Origin: Kiritimatiellales bacterium
GTDB taxonomy: Bacteria; Verrucomicrobiota; Kiritimatiellia; Kiritimatiellales; Pontiellaceae
Direction of reading: 5' to 3'
Length of the DNA: 22,798 bases
Assembly (NCBI GenBank): GCA_013042165.1
Contig: JABDQT010000188.1
Location: 1-22,798 of the forward strand
Shown piece by piece: positions 5,786 to 13,501 of this stretch; position 1 is the first letter of the stretch, and each line of letters begins with the position of its first letter. The translations under genes and the position numbers were made by a program. The notes beneath the pieces were generated by a model. The model was given only the letters and a program-made list of their open reading frames with translations. It had not been told where the DNA came from and did not search any database.

Positions 5786-8631
5786 AGCGTGCTCCCTACC
5801 GGTTCAAGCTCGCCCAGCAGCTTGCGGGCGTTGGCGCCTTCGGGGGTGGCGGCCACCGCCTCGTTGGCCAGCATCTCTTCGATAGTATTCATGATGTCCT
5901 GTTCGCGATCGCCCAGCAGCTCCAGACACTCGATGCTCTTAGCATACGCCGGTGCCACCCACTGCAGATACTCTTCATAAAGGACATAGATGCGCTGGAA
6001 AAAGGCGAAGGCTTCTTCAACCTCACCGAGTTTCATTTTGCAGATCCCCGAATAATAGAGCGCCTCCGGCGTCAGCTCGCCGCGCCACTCGCGCACGGAG
6101 AGCACTTCCTTGTAGGCCTCGAGCGCCTCCTCGAACCGGCCCTGAAGCCGGAACGCATCTCCGCGCCGTTTGCGGGCCATACCCACTGATTTGCTATAGC
6201 CGAACTTCAGCAGAATTTCTTCGGAAAGCTCGAGCGCCTCGTCATAGCTGCCCTCTTGCACCAGCGCGTCTTCGTCCGCCAGAAGAATGTACAGCATGTT
6301 GTTGGAGATCTCGAAGTTCGACATGAACCGCCGTGTTGCTTCATGAACGATCTCATATTCCTTCCGCTTCGTTCCTTCGCGCGCGATCAGCACCAGCGTG
6401 CCGGGTCCGGCCGCCGGAACATTCTTGGGCTGCACAATGGCGTCCACAAAGGCCTCCCGCTCGGCCCCTTCCGTTATGCTGGCGAAAACGGTTTGATATT
6501 GAAGCTCCAGCGTGCGCCGTCCGCTCTTTTTGGCGTCCGCAAGATGCCGATCGAGGCGCACGCGGATGAGATCACGATGGATGGCCCATTCCTCGCTTTT
6601 GTAATCAGTAATAATGGCGTTAAGAATCAGATCCACGCCCGTCAGATCGGTATCGCTGCCGACGGCTTCAATCACCTCGAAGTAAGCGTCGAGCGCACGT
6701 GGATACTGGTCCAGCGCCTTGAAGGCTTTGCCTTTCCAGTTGGCCGCATTCGCGAAATCACCCCGACTGCCATACTCCTCGATGTAGTCGCGCATGAGCT
6801 CGATGATTTCGTCATAGCGCTTTTCCAGCTCCAGCACCTTGGTCATCTGGAACAGGGGATAATTCACCTGCGAGAGGTTCAGCGCCTTTTGGCGGGCGAG
6901 CGTGTAGAAGTCAATCGCCTCGGACAGGTCGCCTTCGGCACCCCGCAGGTCGCCGAGCATGGCGTACGCCTCCGACAGCAGCGGGCTCTCCGGATATTCA
7001 TCCGTAAATGAGCGGAACGTCTGCTCCGCTTCGGCATACCTCTCCGCTCCGTATTGGGCAATGCCGAGACGATATGAAGCATCCTCCTCGAATACCCGCG
7101 GGTCATACTTCGGGTTGGTCAGGTAGGCATGGAACGCCGTCTCCGCCTCCGCGAAGCGGCCAAGAAACAGAAGCGACATAGCCTGCCAATATTCCGCCGA
7201 TTCGTAGTAGCGGCTTTCCGGCCAACGCGCGAGGATGTCGGAAAAGTCCGCCAGTGCGGCCTCATAGTCGAGCTGCAGAAAGTGGACATAGCCCATCAGA
7301 TATTTCACCTGATCGATGTACTTATGATCCGGCAGAAGCTTCAAGGCCCTTTGGCCCATGTCCAGCGCCAGGTCAAACTGCTCCTGCTGCATATGCACCT
7401 GCATCAGGTTGAGCGAAACATCGTCCAGAAATGCCCCGTCGCGCTGGTTGTCCACGTAGGCATATCCCTCGGCCAGCGCCAGCGCCCACTCCTGCTCGTC
7501 GAGCATGACGGCAAAGGCGGAAAACCGGGCCTGATCGGCCAAGGCACTGTCGGGGGCCTCGGTGTAAAGACGAATATAGATGGCATGTGCAGGCCAGTTG
7601 CGCTCCAGATCGTTGTAGCATTGCGCCGTTCGCAACGCCACATCCATGTCATAGTCCTGGAAGTTCTTGATGACCTGATAGTGCTTGCTCAACCGATCAA
7701 ACAATACCTGTCGCTTCCGTTGCTGCTCCTGATAGTCTGAAAGGGTCTGCTTTCCCCCCGCTGCAAAGGGTTTCATGGAGCTTTTCACATCGCGCAAACG
7801 CTTCTCATAGTGCTCGATCAGCTCCTGCTTCAGGAAGACCAGCCGATACAACAGCAGCGCCTTCTGATATTCGCCCGCGTTGTAATGCGCATCACCCGCC
7901 TCCAGCAGGGCCACGTTCAACCCTACATCATGCCGGGCCGCTGCATCGCAATTGGGCAGAAACCGGAACAGGTTGTTGAAATCGTTCAGGCGCACATAGC
8001 TCGTCACCAGCATGACCGCGGCGCCGGCCCGAACCGTATCCACCCGAGCCATGCGAAACAGGGATGTCAGCGGCTTGATCGCTTCGCGCCATTTTTCCTG
8101 CTGATAAAGCGATTCCGCATGCAGCTGCGTAGCCGTCACTTTGAGCTCACTCGCCAGCCGCGGATTTTCCAGCACCTTGGAAACCTGTTCGGCCACCTGC
8201 GGCCACTGCTCAAGAATGGTCAGGCATTGCGCGGCGAGCACGCGCCCTGAATCCTGCTGGGGATCGTCCGGAAATTCGTCGGCGAACCGGATGAAGTTTG
8301 CGGCACCGGACTGGTATTCCCCCAGTTTCATTTGGCAGTGCGCCAATTGGTAGAGGGTGTAGGCCAGCGTCAGCCGAGCCTTCTTGTCGTTGTCACCCTC
8401 CAGGCGAACGAGCACCTGTTTAAGGAATGGCAGGGCATCCTCCAGCTGGTCGTTCTTCAGCAGTTCCTTCGTCACCTCCAGCAAAACACTGGTGGCGGCT
8501 GTATCCGGATCCAGCCGGGAAAGCCGGCTCTCGGTCACCCCGCGCCCGAAACTTTGCGCAGTAAATGCCAGAACCAACGCAAGAGCCAGACACCTCCCGC
8601 CCGACAAACGGCCTGTAAACGCATTCCACAT
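5782..8631 (-). CDS. Large secreted tetratricopeptide-repeat protein (949 aa)
   Basis: The gene starts at ATG 8631 with a weak CGAG site. Residues 1-30 form a signal peptide (arginine-containing start, then LALALVLAFTAQSFG). Nearly the whole mature chain is TPR solenoid with about ten or eleven units, for example AHCQMKLGEYQSGAANF near 100, LQLDYEAALADFSDILARW and AMSLLFLGRFAEAETAF in the middle, and FRLQGRFEEALEAYKEVL and KMKLGEVEEAFAFFQRIY near the C-terminus. No transmembrane helix after the signal peptide and no enzyme motif were seen, so it should be a soluble periplasmic or outer-membrane-associated scaffold, somewhat like an expanded BamD/YbgF-type repeat protein. It is the first gene of the operon and overlaps the next by four bases. 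TPR identity is firm; its partner is inferred to be the downstream proton-driven complex. Confidence 0.9.
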   Translation of the reverse strand: MWNAFTGRLSGGRCLALALVLAFTAQSFGRGVTESRLSRLDPDTAATSVLLEVTKELLKNDQLEDALPFLKQVLVRLEGDNDKKARLTLAYTLYQLAHCQMKLGEYQSGAANFIRFADEFPDDPQQDSGRVLAAQCLTILEQWPQVAEQVSKVLENPRLASELKVTATQLHAESLYQQEKWREAIKPLTSLFRMARVDTVRAGAAVMLVTSYVRLNDFNNLFRFLPNCDAAARHDVGLNVALLEAGDAHYNAGEYQKALLLYRLVFLKQELIEHYEKRLRDVKSSMKPFAAGGKQTLSDYQEQQRKRQVLFDRLSKHYQVIKNFQDYDMDVALRTAQCYNDLERNWPAHAIYIRLYTEAPDSALADQARFSAFAVMLDEQEWALALAEGYAYVDNQRDGAFLDDVSLNLMQVHMQQEQFDLALDMGQRALKLLPDHKYIDQVKYLMGYVHFLQLDYEAALADFSDILARWPESRYYESAEYWQAMSLLFLGRFAEAETAFHAYLTNPKYDPRVFEEDASYRLGIAQYGAERYAEAEQTFRSFTDEYPESPLLSEAYAMLGDLRGAEGDLSEAIDFYTLARQKALNLSQVNYPLFQMTKVLELEKRYDEIIELMRDYIEEYGSRGDFANAANWKGKAFKALDQYPRALDAYFEVIEAVGSDTDLTGVDLILNAIITDYKSEEWAIHRDLIRVRLDRHLADAKKSGRRTLELQYQTVFASITEGAEREAFVDAIVQPKNVPAAGPGTLVLIAREGTKRKEYEIVHEATRRFMSNFEISNNMLYILLADEDALVQEGSYDEALELSEEILLKFGYSKSVGMARKRRGDAFRLQGRFEEALEAYKEVLSVREWRGELTPEALYYSGICKMKLGEVEEAFAFFQRIYVLYEEYLQWVAPAYAKSIECLELLGDREQDIMNTIEEMLANEAVAATPEGANARKLLGELEPVGSTL

Positions 8632-8701
8632 AGAACTCGAATGCTACGCAACCGCAATGCATGCGGGAAGTCTAATTTCTCTAAAAAAGCGAAAGTTAGC
8701 C

Positions 8702-8729
8702 TTGCTTTGGCTCCCCCGCTTTGTTTAAA
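8702..8729 (+). promoter_or_regulatory. Weak candidate promoter for rpmE
   Basis: TTGCTT (8702-8707) and TTTAAA (8724-8729) lie 16 bases apart, about 35 bases before the rpmE start. Each is a partial match to the sigma70 consensus. The 133-base gap also has to contain the opposite promoter of the TPR operon, which I could not place. Confidence 0.25.
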
Positions 8730-8764
8730 AACCACGCTCCCAATTGAACACGAGGATTTTAGAC

Positions 8765-8971
8765 ATGAAGACAGAGATTCATCCAAAGTATGAAGACGCC
8801 GTTGTTCGCTGCGCCTGCGGTAACGAGATCGCGACTCGTTCGACCGTCAAGGAAATGCATGTAAACACCTGCTCGAGCTGCCATCCGTTCTTCACGGGCA
8901 GCGCAAAACTGATCGATACGGAAGGTCGTGTGGACCGCTTCAAGAAGCGCTTCGCAGAAGGAACCTACTAG
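8765..8971 (+). CDS. rpmE: 50S ribosomal protein L31
   Basis: L31 is a 50S subunit protein that bridges to the small subunit. The 68-residue form from ATG 8765 is chosen because it gives the family N-terminus MKTEIHPKY and has GAGG nine bases upstream; ATG 8744 would add seven unrelated residues. The zinc-binding version is present, with Cys16, Cys18, Cys36 and Cys39 in CACGN and NTCSSCHPFFTG. The C-terminus DTEGRVDRFKKRF is typical. A strong terminator follows directly, so it is probably monocistronic, while prfA lies 89 bases further on. Regulation by zinc is possible for this C+ form, but no Zur box was identified. Confidence 0.97.
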   Translation: MKTEIHPKYEDAVVRCACGNEIATRSTVKEMHVNTCSSCHPFFTGSAKLIDTEGRVDRFKKRFAEGTY

Positions 8972-8990
8972 GTATCCCGGTTTTTTGCAT

Positions 8991-9023
8991 GGCCGAACCT
9001 GCGCAAGCACGTTCGGCCTTTTT
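8991..9023 (+). terminator. Rho-independent terminator after rpmE
   Basis: GGCCGAAC (8991-8998) pairs perfectly with GTTCGGCC (9011-9018) across a 12-base loop and is followed by five T residues (9019-9023). It lies 19 bases after the rpmE stop. Confidence 0.92.
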
Positions 9024-9060
9024 GTGCCCGCATCCGTTCACCCGTTAACCGGTAGTTTCC

Positions 9061-10143
9061 ATGATCGACCAAGCCTACTTAGACCAGCTCCAAGCCAAAC
9101 TCAGCGAACTCGAGACCCGCATGTCGCTCCCCGAGGTTTCGGCCGATCCGAAAAAAATGCAGGAATGCATGCGCGAATATGCGCACCTCAAGGTGTTGGC
9201 CCAACATGCCGGCAAGCTGCTGGAACTGACCAATGCCAAGACGGAAAGCGAAGCCATTCTGGCTGATTCCGCCGCCGACGCCGAGCTGCGCGAAATGGCC
9301 GAGATGGAGCTGGCCGAGGTCGGGGAAGCCCTGCCCCGGGCCGAGCGCGAAATGATGGTGGCGCTCATCCCGCCCGACCCGACCGACAGCCGCAACGTCA
9401 TCATGGAAATCCGCGCCGGCACCGGCGGCGATGAAGCCGGCATCTTCTGCGGCGACCTCTACCGCATGTATACCCGCTACTTCGACGTAAAGGGCTGGAG
9501 GCACAAAGTCCTGGACGTCAGTCCCTCCGAATCCGGCGGCTACAAGGAAGTCTCCTTCTCCGTGGAAGGCGAAAACGTCTACAAGGCGCTCAAGCACGAA
9601 GGCGGCACCCACCGCGTGCAGCGCGTGCCGCAGACCGAAACCCAGGGCCGCGTCCATACCTCCGCCGCCACCGTCGCCGTGCTCGCCGAAGCCGAGGAGG
9701 TCGACATTGAAGTAAAGACCGAAGACCTGCGCATCGATACCTACCGCGCACAGGGGGCCGGCGGGCAGCACGTCAACACCACCGACTCCGCCATCCGCAT
9801 CACCCACATCCCTTCCGGCGTCGTTGTGCAGTGCCAGGACGAACGCTCCCAGCACAAGAACAAGGCCGCCGCCATGAAAATGCTGCGCGCCAAACTCTTC
9901 GACGACCAGCAGCGCAAGGCCGCTGAAGAACAGGCTTCCGAGCGTAAATCAATGGTCGGCTCCGGCGACCGCTCCGAAAAGATCCGGACCTACAACTTTC
10001 CGCAGAACCGCCTTACCGACCACCGCATCAACCTGACGCTCTACAAGCTCGACCGCGTCATGGAAGGCGCGCTCGACGAAATCCTCACCGCGCTCTACGA
10101 GCACGATGTCGAAGTGCGCATCAAAAAGCAGATGCAGTCCTAA
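9061..10143 (+). CDS. prfA: Peptide chain release factor 1
   Basis: RF1 reads UAA and UAG stop codons in the ribosomal A site and triggers release of the finished protein. The 360-residue length is typical. The catalytic GGQ is at residues 234-236 ([15 protein letters not shown]), where Gln is normally methylated by PrmC. The stop-codon recognition tripeptide is PQT at 190-192 ([10 protein letters not shown]), the PxT form of RF1 and not the SPF of RF2. The helical N-terminal domain spans roughly residues 1-100. ATG 9061 has no clear Shine-Dalgarno sequence but gives the expected N-terminus. It follows rpmE after a terminator. No prmC gene lies next to it, although prfA-prmC pairs are common elsewhere. 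Confidence 0.97.
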   Translation: MIDQAYLDQLQAKLSELETRMSLPEVSADPKKMQECMREYAHLKVLAQHAGKLLELTNAKTESEAILADSAADAELREMAEMELAEVGEALPRAEREMMVALIPPDPTDSRNVIMEIRAGTGGDEAGIFCGDLYRMYTRYFDVKGWRHKVLDVSPSESGGYKEVSFSVEGENVYKALKHEGGTHRVQRVPQTETQGRVHTSAATVAVLAEAEEVDIEVKTEDLRIDTYRAQGAGGQHVNTTDSAIRITHIPSGVVVQCQDERSQHKNKAAAMKMLRAKLFDDQQRKAAEEQASERKSMVGSGDRSEKIRTYNFPQNRLTDHRINLTLYKLDRVMEGALDEILTALYEHDVEVRIKKQMQS

Positions 10144-10227
10144 GCCAGCACGGCTGCGCTTCGCGCAAGCTACTGATTGCACTCCCCGCTCCGGAAACGT
10201 ATATTCACTGCGTGAAAGGATAAGGCT

Positions 10228-10500
10228 ATGAGTGGAATGAAAAGTGCCTACGAATTGGCGATGGAGCGCATGGGCGGCGAATCGAAATCGCTGACCGATG
10301 CGCAGAAGCAGGCGATCGCCGACATCGACGCAAAGATGAAGGCCAAGGTCGCTGAAACCGAAATCATGTTCGACCAGCAGCTGGCCGGCGAATCCGATCC
10401 GGCCAAGGGCTCCCTCATCCAGCAAACCCGGCATCAGCAGATCGCACGGATTAAAGAAGACGCGGAAATTGAGAAAGAAGCTATCAGGAAAACGGCGTGA
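10228..10500 (+). CDS. Small conserved-looking helical cytoplasmic protein
   Basis: The gene encodes 90 residues from ATG 10228, behind AAGGAT at good spacing. The protein has no signal peptide or membrane segment and is nearly all helix, rich in Lys, Glu, Gln and Ala (KQAIADIDAKMKAKVAE, KEDAEIEKEAIRKT). The start MKSAYELAMERMGGE followed by LTDAQKQAI resembles small hypothetical proteins annotated in Verrucomicrobia-related genomes (memory-based impression). A coiled-coil function is likely; no domain name can be given. It stands 84 bases after prfA and is followed by a long inverted repeat, so it may be its own unit. The good binding site and codon usage like its neighbours support a real gene. 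Confidence 0.75.
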   Translation: MSGMKSAYELAMERMGGESKSLTDAQKQAIADIDAKMKAKVAETEIMFDQQLAGESDPAKGSLIQQTRHQQIARIKEDAEIEKEAIRKTA

Positions 10501-10508
10501 TTGCTTAC

Positions 10509-10558
10509 TGCGTATTACGTATTCCTTGCAAAAGGCTCTTTTCAATACGTAGTACGCA
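10509..10558. repeat. Long imperfect inverted repeat between the 90-aa gene and nadB
   Basis: Arm TGCGTATTACGTATT (10509-10523) pairs with AATACGTAGTACGCA (10544-10558), with 14 of 15 positions matching. Inside the loop a second stem AAAAG/CTTTT (10530-10534, 10538-10542) closes a three-base loop. It starts nine bases after the stop codon at 10500. It could end transcription, although no T-run follows, or be a dispersed palindromic repeat. The spacing to nadB (start 10604) also allows a role in that gene's leader. Confidence 0.7.
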
Positions 10559-10603
10559 ATACGAAATACATTTAGATTGAACAATCAAATCGATGGTCCT
10601 CTC

Positions 10604-12223
10604 ATGAACACAGACACCACCAACCACGACTTCCTCGTCATCGGCTCCGGCCTCGCCGGACTGACCGCTGCGCTGGAGCTGGCCAGGCACGGCAGCGTGC
10701 TGGTCGCCAGCAAGGTCGATGCCGCCGAATGCAACAGCTTCTATGCCCAGGGCGGCATCGCGTGCGTGATCGATCCTTCCGACACGGTCGAGTCGCACGT
10801 GCAGGATACGCTCGCCACCAGCTATGGGCTCGGTGCTCCGGAAGTCGTGGAAAGAGTGGTGCGCAGCGGCTACGAGCGCATTGCTGAGCTCGAGGAGATG
10901 GGGCTCGAATTTGAACGGCGTAAGCGCAAGGGCAAGGAAAACGAATACGACCTCGGACAGGAGGGCGGCCACTCGCACCGCCGTGTGCTGCACGCCGGTG
11001 ATATTACCGGGCAGGCCATGATGTCCGTTCTTATCGAACAGGCACACAAACACAACAACATCACCATTCGCGAAAATCTGATGGCGATCGATCTCATCAC
11101 CACCGGATGGATCAATCACCCCGGCATGAACCGCTGTGTCGGCGCCTATTTCCTCGATAAAAAGAAGGACCGGATTTATCCAATCAGCGCCGCCTGCACC
11201 GTGCTGGCTTCCGGCGGCCTGGGCAAGGTCTATCCCTACACCTCCAATCCCGACATCGCCACCGGCGACGGCGTGGCGATGGCATGGCGCGCGGGGCTGC
11301 CGATCCGCAATATGGAATTTGTCCAGTTCCATCCCACCTGCCTCTTCCATCCGCAGGCCAAATCGTTCCTGATCTCCGAAGCGGTCCGCGGCGAGGGGGC
11401 CGAGCTCAAGGATATACGCGGCAATCCTTTCATGCATGAATTCGACGAGCGCGGCTCGCTCGCCACGCGCGACGTCACCGCCCGGGCCATCGACTTTGTC
11501 ATGAAAAAACATGGCGATCCGTATGTCTATCTCGACATTACGCACCGTTCCGAAGCCTTCCTGCGCGAGCGCTTTCCGAATCTCTATTCCGCCTGTCTGC
11601 GCTTCGGCGTCAACATGGCCAAGGATCCGATTCCCGTGGTACCGGCTGCGCACTATTCCTGCGGCGGCGTCGTGGCGGAAGTCAACGGCACCACCGCCCT
11701 GCCCGGCCTGTATGCCTGCGGCGAGGTGGCGAGCACCGGACTGCACGGCGCCAACCGGCTCGCCAGCAACTCGCTGCTCGAAGCGCTCGTCTGCGGCCAC
11801 GAAACCGCCCTCGAAATTGCGCAGGTCTGGAAGCAGTTCGACCAGCCCGTTTCCATTCCCGACTGGAAAAGCGGCGAAGCCGTTTCGTCCGATGAGGCGG
11901 TCGTGGTGGAACACAACTGGAACGAAGTTCGCACCGCAATGTGGGACTATGTCGGCATCGTCCGCACCGATCGCCGCCTCGCCCGCGCCCGCGCCCGCAT
12001 CCGCAATCTGCGGCAGGAGATCAAGCAATACTACGGCGACTATCTCGTCACCTCCGACCTGCTCGAGTTGCGCAACATCGCCGACGTTGCCGAGCTGATC
12101 ATCCGCTCCGCCAAGCAGCGCAAGGAGAGCCGCGGACTGCACTACATGGCCGACCATCCCGATCAGGCGGAGGTCGCGGTCGACACCGTCATTCACGACA
12201 AACCCGGCGGACCGCTGACGTAG
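10604..12223 (+). CDS. nadB: L-aspartate oxidase
   Basis: NadB oxidises L-aspartate to iminoaspartate with FAD, the first step of de novo NAD synthesis; fumarate or oxygen re-oxidises the flavin. The 539-residue form from ATG 10604 is preferred over a TTG at 10577, though no strong ribosome binding site is visible. The FAD-binding Rossmann motif VIGSGLAGLTAALELA lies at residues 12-27. Family hallmarks follow in order: FYAQGGIA, EGGHSHRRVLHAGD, FVQFHPTCLF, RDVTARAID, PAAHYSCGG and HGANRLASNSLLEALV. A C-terminal helical domain completes the usual length (about 530-540). The gene lies 10 bases before apt, suggesting a two-gene nucleotide-cofactor unit. No nadA or nadC is in the window. Confidence 0.95.
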   Translation: MNTDTTNHDFLVIGSGLAGLTAALELARHGSVLVASKVDAAECNSFYAQGGIACVIDPSDTVESHVQDTLATSYGLGAPEVVERVVRSGYERIAELEEMGLEFERRKRKGKENEYDLGQEGGHSHRRVLHAGDITGQAMMSVLIEQAHKHNNITIRENLMAIDLITTGWINHPGMNRCVGAYFLDKKKDRIYPISAACTVLASGGLGKVYPYTSNPDIATGDGVAMAWRAGLPIRNMEFVQFHPTCLFHPQAKSFLISEAVRGEGAELKDIRGNPFMHEFDERGSLATRDVTARAIDFVMKKHGDPYVYLDITHRSEAFLRERFPNLYSACLRFGVNMAKDPIPVVPAAHYSCGGVVAEVNGTTALPGLYACGEVASTGLHGANRLASNSLLEALVCGHETALEIAQVWKQFDQPVSIPDWKSGEAVSSDEAVVVEHNWNEVRTAMWDYVGIVRTDRRLARARARIRNLRQEIKQYYGDYLVTSDLLELRNIADVAELIIRSAKQRKESRGLHYMADHPDQAEVAVDTVIHDKPGGPLT

Positions 12224-12233
12224 AGAGGCTCCC

Positions 12234-12752
12234 ATGTCGCATCTAGAGCAAACCATCCGCACCATTCCCGACTTCCCCAAACCCGGCATCCAGTTCAAGG
12301 ATATCACCCCCCTGCTGGCCGATGGCGACCGATTCCACGAAACGATTGATCTCCTCAAGGCGCGGCACATCGATCGTGAAATCGACATGGTCGTCGGGAT
12401 CGAAGCACGCGGCTTCATCTTTGCCTCGGCCCTCGCTTATGCCCTCGGGGCGGGCACCTGCCTGGTGCGCAAGCCCGGTAAGCTGCCCCATACCGTCCAC
12501 CGGCAAACCTACGAACTCGAATATGGAACCGATGCCGTCGAAATCCATTCCGACGCTTTCCAGCCCGGCCAGAAAATCCTGATTGTCGATGACGTCCTCG
12601 CCACCGGCGGAACCGTTGCCGCCACCGTTGAGCTGATTCAAAGCCATTTTGAGATCGAAATTCTGGAAATCGATTTCCTGATCGAACTCACCTTCCTGAA
12701 CGGCCGCAAGAAACTCGCCGGACTCCCGATCCACGCGCTGATCGAGTATTAA
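12234..12752 (+). CDS. apt: Adenine phosphoribosyltransferase
   Basis: APT makes AMP from adenine and PRPP in purine salvage, in the cytoplasm. The 172-residue length is typical. ATG 12234 has GAGAGG about five bases upstream, and the N-terminus SHLEQTIRTIPDFPKPGIQFKD is diagnostic for the family. VGIEARGFIF (about 54-63) and the PRPP-binding loop VDDVLATGGT (118-127, with Asp119 and Asp120) are both present. RKPGKLPHTV is the flexible loop that closes over the active site. The gene begins 10 bases after nadB, so it is probably co-transcribed; both genes serve nucleotide and cofactor metabolism. The downstream yceI-like gene has its own signals. Confidence 0.96.
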   Translation: MSHLEQTIRTIPDFPKPGIQFKDITPLLADGDRFHETIDLLKARHIDREIDMVVGIEARGFIFASALAYALGAGTCLVRKPGKLPHTVHRQTYELEYGTDAVEIHSDAFQPGQKILIVDDVLATGGTVAATVELIQSHFEIEILEIDFLIELTFLNGRKKLAGLPIHALIEY

Positions 12753-12781
12753 TTTGACAAAGCAGTACTGTTTTGGTCTTA

Positions 12782-12803
12782 CTTTCGCTAAAGCTAACGA
12801 AAG
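12782..12803 (+). promoter_or_regulatory. Inverted repeat overlapping the yceI ribosome binding site
   Basis: CTTTCG (12782-12787) pairs with CGAAAG (12798-12803) across a 10-base loop. The second arm merges into the AAGGAG (12801-12806) of the next gene, so the hairpin could partly hide it. A TTGACA box at 12754-12759, directly after the apt stop, is a plausible -35 element, but a matching -10 is poor. Confidence 0.35.
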
Positions 12804-12814
12804 GAGTATGATTC

Positions 12815-13378
12815 ATGAAAAAGATACTTGTTGGATTATGTGGTCTTGCCCTGACATTCATCGCCAGCGCGGAAACATTTACCGTTGATGCCGTGCACTC
12901 CGGAATCGGATTTTCGGTAAAACACATGATGGTGAGCAACGTGAAAGGTTCCTTCAATACCTTCGAGGGCTCACTCGACTATGATATCGCAACCAAAACA
13001 CTGAAATCGGTCGAAGGAACCATTGATGCCGCAAGCATTGATACCAATAATTCAAAACGCGACAGGCATTTGAATAACGAGGATTTCTTCAATACGGGTA
13101 CGTTCTCGGAAATTACGTTCAAAAGCACCTCGGTCGAAAAAACCGGCGACAACACCTTTACGGTGACCGGCAACCTGAATGTGCTGGGTGTCGACCACGA
13201 GGTCGTTCTCCCCGTAACCATCAACGGCCCCGTTGACGGTCGCCGCGGCGCAAAGCTGATCGGCGTCGAAAGCACCCTCACCATAAACCGCCGCGATATC
13301 GGCATTACCCAATCGCCCGCCGCCGCCATTGGTGACGAGGTGAAAGTCGAAATCAACGCTGAAGCTACGCACAAATAG
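12815..13378 (+). CDS. Secreted YceI-family protein
   Basis: This 187-residue protein starts at ATG 12815 with AAGGAG eight bases upstream. Residues 1-19 are a signal peptide (MKKILVGLCGLALTFIASA), so it works in the periplasm. The mature chain is the YceI lipocalin-like barrel: FTVDAVHSGIGFSVKHMM at the N-terminus, GSFNTFEGSLDYD, then IDAASIDTNNSKRDRHLNN, LNVLGVDHEVVLPV and INRRDIGIT in family order. YceI proteins bind isoprenoid-type lipids, and some are linked to stress or pH response; the ligand here is not known. An independent hairpin leader and a terminator indicate a single-gene unit between apt and the fumarase. Confidence 0.94.
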   Translation: MKKILVGLCGLALTFIASAETFTVDAVHSGIGFSVKHMMVSNVKGSFNTFEGSLDYDIATKTLKSVEGTIDAASIDTNNSKRDRHLNNEDFFNTGTFSEITFKSTSVEKTGDNTFTVTGNLNVLGVDHEVVLPVTINGPVDGRRGAKLIGVESTLTINRRDIGITQSPAAAIGDEVKVEINAEATHK

Positions 13379-13400
13379 TTTCCCTTTCACAAGCAGCGAG

Positions 13401-13429
13401 CGCCCGTCACCCTGTGTAGCGGGCGTTTT
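13401..13429 (+). terminator. Rho-independent terminator after the YceI-family gene
   Basis: CGCCCG (13401-13406) pairs with CGGGCG (13420-13425) and is followed by TTTT (13426-13429), with a further T-run shortly after. It lies 22 bases past the stop codon. Confidence 0.8.
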
Positions 13430-13453
13430 CTGTTTTTCGCCTGTGCTCTTCCG

Positions 13454-13481
13454 TTGTCACTGTGGTAGAAAAACGCATAAT
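13454..13481 (+). promoter_or_regulatory. Sigma70-like promoter of the fumarase gene
   Basis: TTGTCA (13454-13459, five of six) and CATAAT (13476-13481, five of six) are separated by 16 bases. They sit 20 bases before the fumarase start codon and downstream of a terminator, exactly where a new promoter is needed. Confidence 0.65.
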
Positions 13482-13501
13482 ACGCAACATGGAGAACCAT
13501 C

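Noticed and set aside
9079..9855. 258-codon minus-strand frame across prfA
   Set aside because: It is antisense to a complete RF1 gene, with a Gly/Phe/His-rich meaningless translation.
10153..10170. Small GC hairpin after prfA as a terminator
   Set aside because: The stem has a bulge and no T-run follows, so termination cannot be supported.
10505..12418. 637-codon open frame on the minus strand across nadB and apt
   Set aside because: The plus strand encodes clear NadB and Apt with all motifs; the antisense frame has no recognisable protein and is a by-product of GC-rich codon usage.
8690..12790. Shared word AGCGAAAGT upstream of rpmE and, inverted, upstream of the YceI gene
   Set aside because: A nine-base match in a 23-kb window can occur by chance, and the surrounding bases differ.
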